Origin: JADLHS01 sp044225555
GTDB taxonomy: Bacteria > Verrucomicrobiota > Verrucomicrobiia > Limisphaerales > JADLHS01
Reading direction: 5' to 3'
Assembly: GCA_044225555.1 (NCBI GenBank)
Contig: JBGAIM010000010.1
Location: forward strand, 1-64,000
Length of the DNA stretch: 64,000 bases
Shown here: piece by piece, positions 46,053-53,612 of the stretch
Layout of the letters: the number at the start of each line of letters is the position of its first letter
Numbering within the stretch: position 1 is the first letter of the stretch
Notes under the pieces: model-generated
What the model was told of the DNA's origin: nothing
The model's input: the letters and a program-made list of their open reading frames with translations, nothing else
The model's database searches: none
Program-made: the position numbers and the translations under genes

Positions 46053-46409
46053 TCATCGCTTTGGCGCGCCTTCTTTCAAGGCCTCAATCGCCTTTTTGGC
46101 CGAGGCATCGCCTTTGGCCGCCGCATCGTTCATGCGATAATTGAGACCGCCCAAGGCGGTTTGGACGGCGACCAACTGGTCGGGGGTGATGCTCTTGGTC
46201 AACAACGAACGATAGTTCGTGCCGGCGGTCAGGTAATCATTGGCTTTGTCGGCTTTCAGTCCTTGTTCCCAAGCCTGCTTCATTTCGGGAGTGGCGTCTT
46301 TGAAGGCGGCCAGGTCTTGTTTACTCAGACTGTAGCCGTTGTCGCCGCAGCCTTGGAGGAACAGGCAGGCGGAAGCCAGCAGGCAGGCGAGGGTCAGTGA
46401 TTTTTTCAT
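46053..46409 (-). CDS. Small lipoprotein downstream of a prepilin-like gene
   Basis: This 118-residue protein starts at ATG 46409. Its signal peptide ends in the lipobox FLQGC. The mature part is an Ala/Lys-rich helical protein (DLAAFKDATPEMKQAWEQGLKADKANDYLTAGTNY) resembling a single TPR-like hairpin pair. It follows the prepilin-type gene by 14 nt and is probably co-transcribed. Homologues are common in Verrucomicrobia next to prepilin genes in my recollection; the function is not known. Confidence 0.8.
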   Translation of the reverse strand: MKKSLTLACLLASACLFLQGCGDNGYSLSKQDLAAFKDATPEMKQAWEQGLKADKANDYLTAGTNYRSLLTKSITPDQLVAVQTALGGLNYRMNDAAAKGDASAKKAIEALKEGAPKR

Positions 46410-46423
46410 AACCGGCAGTCCCT

Positions 46424-47203
46424 TCAACGTCCGTTCGCGCTGCCCGGATTGCACCAGACGCTGTTCTTGGCTGTGGACAGCGCGAGTCTTGCCCACTCCT
46501 GATACTTCACATATTCAACGGCGCCACTGACGACGATCACGACGCCGCCATTCTTGCCGTGCCGGCGGCCCAAGGCGCCGTCCACGGTCGGATCCGGGAA
46601 GCTTGAACCGTCGTTGTAAGCCGTCCCACCACTCGGGGCGTACTCATTTGGCTCCCAGGAAATGTAGGCGTCCTGCCGGAAGCTGGAGATCTTGTGACCT
46701 TCGTTGATCGCGCCGAAGCCGCAGACCGCTCCGCTCATGATGTAAGTGCCCAACTTGTTGGCGCGAACCGTGTAGCCCGGCGTGTTGGTGGCCAGATCGG
46801 TCGGGCAGAAATATAGGTCCTTGTTTTTGATGTAGGGCCAGAGCAATCCGCCTTCGTAGGCCAGGCGCGGGTTCATGTTGAAAGGTGCGGCGGCGAGATT
46901 GGGGGGAGCGCTGCCCACCGGGGTATAGAGCCAGCCCGGCAGGGGTTGGCCATTCGCGCCCGTCCATGGCGGATTCCAGTTGGGGTGCGGCAGCTTGTCG
47001 GCGAAATCGTTGCTATACATGTGAGCCGCGAGGCCCAACTGTTTGCAGTTGCTCACGCACCGGGTGCGATGCGCCTTGTCCTTGGCCTTGGCCAGGGCGG
47101 GCAGCAACATGGCCGCCAGGATGGCGATGATCGCAATCACGACGAGCAGTTCGATGAGGGTGAAACCGGCGCCACGTTGGCGACCATTCAAAGATATGTT
47201 CAT
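46424..47203 (-). CDS. Type II secretion/pseudopilin-like protein, verrucomicrobial prepilin
   Basis: This 259-residue protein starts at ATG 47203. The prepilin leader RQRGAGFTLIELLVVIAIIAILAAMLLPAL has a cleavage site after Gly with F at +1 and E at +5. The globular part contains CVSNCKQLGLAAHMYSNDF and DGALGRRHGKNGGVVIVVSG, the latter an H-x-DG-type ending of the family. These pseudopilins are highly expanded in Verrucomicrobia and Planctomycetes, usually far from secretion genes, as here. A promoter-like motif lies 43 nt upstream. Confidence 0.93.
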   Translation of the reverse strand: MNISLNGRQRGAGFTLIELLVVIAIIAILAAMLLPALAKAKDKAHRTRCVSNCKQLGLAAHMYSNDFADKLPHPNWNPPWTGANGQPLPGWLYTPVGSAPPNLAAAPFNMNPRLAYEGGLLWPYIKNKDLYFCPTDLATNTPGYTVRANKLGTYIMSGAVCGFGAINEGHKISSFRQDAYISWEPNEYAPSGGTAYNDGSSFPDPTVDGALGRRHGKNGGVVIVVSGAVEYVKYQEWARLALSTAKNSVWCNPGSANGR

Positions 47204-47245
47204 GGGCTGTTGGTCGGAATTCTTCAGGTTCAAGAATCGAAAAAA

Positions 47246-47290
47246 CTATGCCTGCTCATTTCTCCGGAAACCATCCCACATTCGGGGGGC
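47246..47290 (-). promoter_or_regulatory. Promoter-like motif upstream of the prepilin gene (copy B)
   Basis: On the minus strand, CCCCCCGAATGTGGGATGG (47290-47272) is followed after 20 nt by CATAGT (47251-47246), 42 nt before the ATG at 47203. It differs from copy A at one position of 19. Confidence 0.5.
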
Positions 47291-47302
47291 TTGGATTGTA
47301 CA

Positions 47303-47340
47303 AAACAGCGGCCAGGAATTGCTTCCTGGCCGCTGGGTGA
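47303..47340 (-). terminator. Intrinsic terminator after the LamG gene
   Basis: CAGCGGCCAGGAA (47307-47319), loop TTGC, TTCCTGGCCGCTG (47324-47336) form a perfect 13-bp stem. On the minus strand the hairpin is followed by TTTTGT. It lies 28 nt past the stop of the LamG gene and separates it from the prepilin unit, whose motif B starts 13 nt further on. Confidence 0.85.
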
Positions 47341-47367
47341 TTTTTAACTTCCGTCCGGATTATCGGC

Positions 47368-49470
47368 TCAAGGTGCCGCCCGGAAGAATCGGGCAGGCTC
47401 CGTCGGCAGGAACGGATAGGCGGGGAGCGCTGCGCCGGGGACCGGAGTCCAGGTGGCCGTCGGACCAAGCGTCGGCGAACTGAGGAGCGTGCCAAATGGC
47501 CACGTCACGGAGTTGCCGATGCCCGCCGTACCGAAGTTGTAGCGCAGTTTGAGCGCCGCGGTGTCCACCAGCGCGTCGCTGGTGAAGACGGAGGTAATTT
47601 CGCCCGCAGTGAGAACGCGGTTGTAAATGCGGAAGTCGTCCATCTGGCCGTCATAACGCTTCCAGTAACTGTCGTGCGAGCGGCCCAACTCGATCGCTTG
47701 CGCGGTCGGCCAAGCCCAGGCGGCCGTGTTGGCCTGCGTGCCCTGAGAGGCGCCGTCCACGAAGATTTCGATGCTGCCGGAAGCCGATTGATCGTAGGTG
47801 ACGGCGACGTGGTGCCAGTTGCCGTCGGGCAGATAGCCGCCGGCAAAACTGTTCGCCCCGCCGGAGCACTGGACGAAGATGTTGCCGGCGTCGTTAAGCA
47901 CGATCACTGCGCCGGAAGTGGTGCGGCGGTCAAAGATGATGGCGCCTTCATTGCCCGGACCGGGAACCGGGGCATCCGCCTTCATCCAGAACGTGAAGGT
48001 GCCGGTGGTGGAATCAAAGTCCGGACTGGCGTCAACCTTGATCTGACTGTTGTTGGCCGTGGAGAATACTTCCACGCCCGTGCGGGTCACGGGGATGGCC
48101 GCAACATCCGTGCTGGAGGCGAGCCAGGTGGTGAGGTAGTTCGCGCCTTGATGGGGTGTTCCCACGGGCTTGGAATCCTCGATCATTCCGCCGGGCACAA
48201 TACCGACGACCAACGGCGCACCGGTGCCAACCATGAAAAGCGCGTTGATCTCGCTCTGGGTGAGAGCGCGATTGTAAACGGCGAACTCATCCTCCTGGCC
48301 GAGATAATTGCGATCGGCGCGGTCGGGTTGGTTGCCGGCGAAGCCCAGCGGCGAGTAAACCGCCAGAGGGGCGTGGGCCACGGTGTTTACCGACGACTTC
48401 AAGGTCAGTCCATCGGACATGTAGAACGTGGCCTTGGTGGGTTCAACCACCATGGCGACAAACGTCCAAGTGTCTGCGGGAACAACGAGGCCGGAACCCC
48501 AACCCCAGTAGTTGCCTTTCCAGTGGTAGCGCAACTCGCCTTGGGGACGACCGCTGGTGTTCTCAATGTGCATGCCGCCGTCGCCAAGCCAGCAGGGCCA
48601 GCCGAGATCGGCCGTTGACGGAGTACCATCACGCTTGAGCCAGCCGGCGACCGTGATGGTGTTGACGTTCAGGTCCGGGCAAATTGGGGCGCCGATGTGC
48701 CCGTAAGTAGCGCCACTGGTGATGGCAACGTTGGTGGATTCCAAGCCCGGTTGAGTCGGCGGACGAGGTCCAACCGTGCCCGGCACCACGTCAAACCCGT
48801 ATGCCCCGTTCCAGGCAGTTCCGAGCGTGCCGCTGTTCACGGGGAATGGCGCCGTCGGACCGGCCGGATCGTTCAGTCGCCAATAACCAACGGGTGAACT
48901 GGCTTGCACCAATGTCCCATAATCGATGCTGCGGGCGGCGTTGGTGCCGTTCTGGTAGTGCGCGAGAATGTCTTCCGCGCTGAGGGCGGTATTGTAGATG
49001 GCCACTTCATCAATGCCCCCCTTGAAGAGCAGCAGGTTGGCGCCGGTATCAATATCATTACGTCCACCGAGCCGCATCTGGACGGAGGTGTTGGGGGTGA
49101 AGCCCGGGGCGCTCAAATCGGCGCCTTGTTGAACGCCGTTGACATAGAACCTTTGGATTCCGGTATTCCCGTCATAAACACCCACCAGATGGGTCCAGAC
49201 TCCCGGCACCACATCCACGGTTGAACTGATGGTTCGCCCGCTCGCGCCGGAGTAGGTGCGGAACGACCACTTGGTGGTGGCGTTATGGGCGAAGAACAGG
49301 AAACCGTCCGAAGTGCTGGCGCCGCGGTTGTAGAGGGGCGACCGGGCCGAGGTGCCAATTACCTCTGCTGGCTTGACCCACAATTCGGCGGTGAAGGTGG
49401 CCGGGTTCAATGCCGCATCAAACGGGATGTCAATAACCTTGCCGTCGTTGCCCGTTCTGCCTGAACTCAA
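47368..49470 (-). CDS. Triple LamG-domain protein, 3' part of a probably split gene
   Basis: The frame is open from 49584 and has no ATG start; TTG 49470 is the first possible start, giving 700 residues. It lacks a signal peptide. It holds three LamG/concanavalin-like domains: a truncated first (DAALNPATFTAELWVKP), a second (GYWRLNDPAGPTAPFPVNSG) and a third (FDSTTGTFTFWMKADA). It ends in the ARFFRAAP tail shared with the other giant proteins. The first domain lacks its usual YWRLNE start, and the preceding Ig-protein frame ends at 49571 in another phase, so the two are probably one broken gene. Confidence 0.75.
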   Translation of the reverse strand: MSSGRTGNDGKVIDIPFDAALNPATFTAELWVKPAEVIGTSARSPLYNRGASTSDGFLFFAHNATTKWSFRTYSGASGRTISSTVDVVPGVWTHLVGVYDGNTGIQRFYVNGVQQGADLSAPGFTPNTSVQMRLGGRNDIDTGANLLLFKGGIDEVAIYNTALSAEDILAHYQNGTNAARSIDYGTLVQASSPVGYWRLNDPAGPTAPFPVNSGTLGTAWNGAYGFDVVPGTVGPRPPTQPGLESTNVAITSGATYGHIGAPICPDLNVNTITVAGWLKRDGTPSTADLGWPCWLGDGGMHIENTSGRPQGELRYHWKGNYWGWGSGLVVPADTWTFVAMVVEPTKATFYMSDGLTLKSSVNTVAHAPLAVYSPLGFAGNQPDRADRNYLGQEDEFAVYNRALTQSEINALFMVGTGAPLVVGIVPGGMIEDSKPVGTPHQGANYLTTWLASSTDVAAIPVTRTGVEVFSTANNSQIKVDASPDFDSTTGTFTFWMKADAPVPGPGNEGAIIFDRRTTSGAVIVLNDAGNIFVQCSGGANSFAGGYLPDGNWHHVAVTYDQSASGSIEIFVDGASQGTQANTAAWAWPTAQAIELGRSHDSYWKRYDGQMDDFRIYNRVLTAGEITSVFTSDALVDTAALKLRYNFGTAGIGNSVTWPFGTLLSSPTLGPTATWTPVPGAALPAYPFLPTEPARFFRAAP

Positions 49471-49570
49471 CTCCGCCGATTTGTTGGCATCGCCGACAAT
49501 CGCACCCGGCTGTTGGAACGTGACGTAACGTTTCGCGACGCCATTGTCCGCCGATCCAGTGCTGCCGCTA

Positions 49571-50794
49571 TTAGACCGGGACTTTCACGGCGAGCGTTGC
49601 CGAAGCGGACACCATCGGGCCGACCGGGTTGTTGACTTCGACCGTGTAGGTGCCGGCCGAGCTGCTGGTGACACTGGCGATGGAGAAGGTAGCACTGGTG
49701 GCGCCGGGGACTGCCACATTGTTCGACTTCCATTGATAGGTGAGTTGTCCGCCGGTAGCGGCGACGGTAAAGGTAGCTGGATAGCCTTGATAGAGGTTCT
49801 GGGAGACGGGCGCTTGTGTAATCACCGGCGCCACGACGTTTTGGATTGTTACCTGCGCCACCGCGCTGGTTACGGCGCCGAAGGCATTCGTGACGACGAC
49901 GTCGTAAGCGCCGGTATCGCCGATAGCGACACTGGAATTGGTGTAATTGGCGAAATTGGCGCCCGGAATTTCTGTCCCGCCTTTGCGCCATTGATAGTGA
50001 AGCGTTGGAGCTCCGGAAGCTTGGGAGGCCAATGAGAAAGACCCGCCCGGGAAGATCAGGCCCACCGGTGGCTGCGGGTCCACTTCAATCAACGGCGGGT
50101 TGTTGGCGGCGGGTGTATAGGTGATGACGATCCCGGCCAGGCAGGAGCGGATGGAAGAATTCGTCTTGGCGAAGCCTTGAATCGTCACCGAGTCGTTGGC
50201 GCTCAATGTGGCAAAGGCAGGGCTGACGGTGCTGTCGCCGGCCAGACCACCGGCGAAACTCGGAGTATAGTTGGCCAGATATTCGAGCGTGTTCGTGTCC
50301 GTGGCCGAGTAAACGCTGACGGGCATGAAGTCAGCCCCGCTGTCAGTTGCCGCGATGGTCTTGATGGTAAAGCTGGATGCAAAAGCGCGCAGGCCGGTCA
50401 ATTTGACCTTGTATCCATAGTCCGTGTCGTCGAGGTAACCATAGATGATCTGGTTGTCACCCGCCGTCGGGACCGCGGCGTAGAGGCTGTAGGTATTCTT
50501 GCAGGACCAAGTCACTTGGAGGTCACCGCCGCCCGGCACCGCGAAGGTTCCGTTGGTTCCCACGCCACCACCGGCGCCCGAGTTGGACACCATGGGCGCG
50601 TTGTACCAATTGGCCAGCGGTATGCCGAAGGCGCCCGCCGAATCCGTGAGCGTGCCGTAAGGCGTGCCGCCCCAGTTATCCGCGAAGTTGATCCCGATCT
50701 GGGCGCCGTGACTGGCCGCACCAAGCATCATGGCGGCGGCCGGTATTACGAGGAGCCCTTTCTTCAACTGAATGGGTAATAGTCTTCTTTTCAT
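49571..50794 (-). CDS. Secreted Ig-domain protein, 5' part of a probably split gene
   Basis: This 407-residue protein starts at ATG 50794 with a Sec signal (MKRRLLPIQLKKGLLVIPAA). A beta-rich domain of about 200 residues (INFADNWGGTPYGTLTDSAG) is followed by two Ig-like domains (LHYQWRKGGTEIPGANFANY and LTYQWKSNNVAVPGATSATF). It ends abruptly at VKVPV with tandem stops TAA TAG where a LamG domain would be expected. The LamG protein follows at once in the +1 frame. It may still be made as a secreted Ig protein. Confidence 0.78.
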   Translation of the reverse strand: MKRRLLPIQLKKGLLVIPAAAMMLGAASHGAQIGINFADNWGGTPYGTLTDSAGAFGIPLANWYNAPMVSNSGAGGGVGTNGTFAVPGGGDLQVTWSCKNTYSLYAAVPTAGDNQIIYGYLDDTDYGYKVKLTGLRAFASSFTIKTIAATDSGADFMPVSVYSATDTNTLEYLANYTPSFAGGLAGDSTVSPAFATLSANDSVTIQGFAKTNSSIRSCLAGIVITYTPAANNPPLIEVDPQPPVGLIFPGGSFSLASQASGAPTLHYQWRKGGTEIPGANFANYTNSSVAIGDTGAYDVVVTNAFGAVTSAVAQVTIQNVVAPVITQAPVSQNLYQGYPATFTVAATGGQLTYQWKSNNVAVPGATSATFSIASVTSSSAGTYTVEVNNPVGPMVSASATLAVKVPV

Positions 50795-51040
50795 TTTGGG
50801 TTTTGCTTTGGGTTTGAGGCGAGACTCAGGTAACGGGGGCAACCATACACTCGCTTCGATTCATGGGATTGGAATCGGTAGTTCGCTCGCCATTGACCGG
50901 AAGGCATCCCTGACCTTCACTATCAACACGAAGTAACCACCAGTTTGATTTTATGTCTCTTGATCCGGATTCCACTGGTCAAAGTCGCCAGCTTGACTCG
51001 AACGACCGCGCGGAAGTTTTGCGTCATTGGCGACCTGCCT

Positions 51041-51086
51041 ACTCTAGCCTTCGTATGATTCAGCACCATCCCACAAACGGGGGGGG
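51041..51086 (-). promoter_or_regulatory. Promoter-like motif upstream of the Ig-protein gene (copy C)
   Basis: On the minus strand a C-run, GTTTGTGGGATGG (ending 51066) is followed after 19 nt by TAGAGT (51046-51041). The ATG at 50794 is 246 nt further, so a long leader is expected. The leader (50795-51040) shows no gene and no clear riboswitch; nothing else was seen in the 348-bp gap. Confidence 0.45.
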
Positions 51087-51142
51087 AATGCTGCGGAGCA
51101 CAAAGCAGGCGCCGCGAGAATGAGCAACCGTGCCGAGCTGGT

Positions 51143-52702
51143 TCAGGCGACGTAGCCAAAAGCCCGGCAGTAAGGGGACAGCTTTGCCTGAATCGGCGCC
51201 AGTGCTGCGGCATAACGCTGCCACCGTCCCACCGCACGTTGATAAACCGGCTGCGTCACATCGTGGTAGGTCGGCGCGTAGAGCACCTTGCGCCGGGCGG
51301 TTTCGTGATAGCGCGCTTGATCCGCGTGCCAGGTCAGCCCGAGAAATTCGGTGGCGCGCCGTCCTTCTCCCTCCACGTCCGCGACTACATCTTCATAGCG
51401 CGTCTCGATCCAATCGAACCCACCCAGCTCCCGCATGCGCAGCCACACGTCCATCAAATCCGCGTAGTGCTTGGCCGTGCGCTCCAGGCTGAGAAAGTTC
51501 ACGTTGGTGGCGTTGAGCATGATGTTCAGAAAGAAGCAACTGATGATCACATCACGCGGATCACGCAAAGCAATGATGACCTTCAATTCCGGAAACACCC
51601 TTAGCCAGATGTTGAGCGACATCGTGAGGGAGGGATTTTTGTCCAGCAACACACGCGCCGTGGGTTCACTGGGGATTTCACGCAGGAGGCTTTTCACATA
51701 GCGTCGGCGCATGTCAGCTCGCCGGGCCGCCGGAAGCGAATCCAGACTGCGCAACGCGGCGCCCGGACCTTGCAGTGGGGCCAGATGGTTGCAAATCTCC
51801 TGGGTGAACGCCATCGGTTCGTCGAAGGCTAGTGCGTCCGGGTGGGCGTCCAGAATCTGTTCCAGCAAGGTCGTGCCGCTGCGTGGATGTCCGCCCAGGA
51901 AGGCAATCTGGTAGCGCTCCTTCGAGGCGTGGGCTTCCGCGCGCCAGCGGCGGATCACTTCGGGAGTCATCTCTGCGAGCAATGCGCGCCGCTGCCGATC
52001 GCCTTCGTCGTAGCCACGCTCCAACAACGAAGTGTCCGTGATGGTTCGGACCTGCGCCTTGGCCTCGCACAGCCAGCGCATGGCTTCGTCGTAGTGACCG
52101 AGCTGGTCCAGCACCACGCCCAGCAGATGTCGGCTGGCATACTTCACGTACGGATACTGCGGCCCGTCCTTGATCAAATCCCGCAATTCCGTCTCGGCCT
52201 CAGTGTGCCGCTTCTTGCGATGCAGGAGAAAGGCCCGGAAGTACCGGACTTGATCGTCGCGCGGATGTTTCGCCCGACACGCTTCGACACATTCCCACGC
52301 TTCATCCAGTCGCCGCTCCTTCTCGAACCACACGGCGAGATTGATGCGCGCGTCCACCATATCCGGCGCCGCGGTGACGGCGCGCTCGAAACAGGTGCGG
52401 GCCTCGTCCAGTTGCCGCAGACCGAGATACTGATTGCCAATCATCCCGAGCAAGGAGGCGTTTGCCGGCGCGAGAGCCATCGCTCGCTGATAGGCCTGAT
52501 TGGCCTGCTTGAAATCCAGTTCGCCCGCCGCCGCGTTGCCCAACTCAAACCACAATTGGGGGATCGCTGGATACTTGGCAGCCAACTGCCGATAACCCGC
52601 CAGCGCCGGACCGGGTCGTCCGCCGAGAAGCTGCTCTTGGGCCTTCTGCCAGCGGGCGAGATCGCGCGGATTGCGCTGCAGCATGCTCTGCGTGCCTTGC
52701 AT
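51143..52702 (-). CDS. TPR-repeat sulfotransferase
   Basis: This 519-residue protein starts at ATG 52702. The N-terminal 230 residues are TPR repeats (LWFELGNAAAGELDFKQANQ, then ASLLGMIGNQYLGLRQLDEA). The C-terminal part is a PAPS-dependent sulfotransferase domain: LGGHPRSGTTLLEQIL is the 5'-phosphosulfate loop and ALRDPRDVIISCFF the 3'-phosphate motif. Such fusions occur widely in bacteria; acceptors are usually unknown. One base separates its ATG from the stop of the CBM9-like gene, so translation should be coupled. No signal peptide is seen: it is expected to be cytoplasmic. Confidence 0.93.
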   Translation of the reverse strand: MQGTQSMLQRNPRDLARWQKAQEQLLGGRPGPALAGYRQLAAKYPAIPQLWFELGNAAAGELDFKQANQAYQRAMALAPANASLLGMIGNQYLGLRQLDEARTCFERAVTAAPDMVDARINLAVWFEKERRLDEAWECVEACRAKHPRDDQVRYFRAFLLHRKKRHTEAETELRDLIKDGPQYPYVKYASRHLLGVVLDQLGHYDEAMRWLCEAKAQVRTITDTSLLERGYDEGDRQRRALLAEMTPEVIRRWRAEAHASKERYQIAFLGGHPRSGTTLLEQILDAHPDALAFDEPMAFTQEICNHLAPLQGPGAALRSLDSLPAARRADMRRRYVKSLLREIPSEPTARVLLDKNPSLTMSLNIWLRVFPELKVIIALRDPRDVIISCFFLNIMLNATNVNFLSLERTAKHYADLMDVWLRMRELGGFDWIETRYEDVVADVEGEGRRATEFLGLTWHADQARYHETARRKVLYAPTYHDVTQPVYQRAVGRWQRYAAALAPIQAKLSPYCRAFGYVA

Positions 52703-52703
52703 C

Positions 52704-53603
52704 TTACGGTTTTGACTTTGGTGGGTTGCTGACCTGAACTGCGTTGGTCGAGAACGTGATGTAAGCAAAACACTCGGGGATGTGCGAATCCCAGACGCCG
52801 TGGCGCGTCCAGAACCAGCCGCCCGAATCCTTGGCCGGCGGCGCTGCTTTGTAGGTGTTGAAGCGCGAGAAATCCATCCGCCATACGTCGCCCTCCTTGG
52901 GGGGCAGGGCGCGACCGTCCGTGGCGAGCCATTTCATGTTTCGCCACGGCAATGCCAGTTCCACCGTCCAGCCGCGGTCGCGGTCGGTGTCGTCATTCAC
53001 CGTGCCGTCGATTTGGACCGCCGTTTTCAGGCCGGGAAACGAATGGTCGAAATTCCCTACGCGTCCGCCGCGCGGATGATTGGTGAACCCGACGCCGTTG
53101 AAGGGAACAAGTTTGGCTCCGGAGAATTCCGGTTGACTGGCCAGGCCGCTTTTCTCGAACGCGTCGTTCCACGCGAAGAATACTTCGTAGCAGGTGTTGA
53201 AGGCATTGATCTCGAATTCGTAGTAGGCGTCAGGTCCGGCGATGAAGAATTCCACATCGTTGTCCTGGTAAATGAAATCATTGTGGTTGGTGAACTTCGC
53301 GTGGACCATGGGTTCTTCCACGCGGTAGGACACGTAGAGGTATTGGTCATCCCACAACACCGCCGCGCGCGTGTCATGAATCACCGGCCCGCCAGTGAGG
53401 ATGTCCACGAACCGGGGAGACAAGGTGGCGGACCGCCAACTCGGTTCATCCAGCTTGCCGTCAATCGTGATCGGGCCGGACGTGCGTTGTGCCGTGTAGC
53501 GGGCGATCTCGCTTTGGGGGCAAGGAAACTTCCAGCCGACCGATCCAGCCAAAGCGGCCCGGCCGCCGCATGCCACGAGTAAAAGAAATAAGAGTGCTTT
53601 CAC
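52704..53603 (-). CDS. CBM9-like (carbohydrate-binding family 9-like) secreted protein
   Basis: This 299-residue protein with a Sec signal has a CBM9-like beta-sandwich: GPITIDGKLDEPSWRSATLS at the start, AAVLWDDQYLYVSYRVEEP in the middle, DNDVEFFIAGPDAYYEFEIN, and WTVELALPWRNMKWL followed by WRMDFSRFN. These are the hallmark motifs of the family. Stand-alone members are common in Bacteroidetes and Verrucomicrobia and probably bind glycans. It lies 9 nt after the transglutaminase-esterase gene and 1 nt before the sulfotransferase. Confidence 0.9.
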   Translation of the reverse strand: MKALLFLLLVACGGRAALAGSVGWKFPCPQSEIARYTAQRTSGPITIDGKLDEPSWRSATLSPRFVDILTGGPVIHDTRAAVLWDDQYLYVSYRVEEPMVHAKFTNHNDFIYQDNDVEFFIAGPDAYYEFEINAFNTCYEVFFAWNDAFEKSGLASQPEFSGAKLVPFNGVGFTNHPRGGRVGNFDHSFPGLKTAVQIDGTVNDDTDRDRGWTVELALPWRNMKWLATDGRALPPKEGDVWRMDFSRFNTYKAAPPAKDSGGWFWTRHGVWDSHIPECFAYITFSTNAVQVSNPPKSKP

Positions 53604-53612
53604 GTTGGATCG

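Noticed and set aside
49571..49587. Programmed +1 frameshift joining the Ig and LamG frames
   Set aside because: GTC TAA has no known slippery context or upstream Shine-Dalgarno-like stimulator, and part of the LamG domain is missing, so mutation is more likely.
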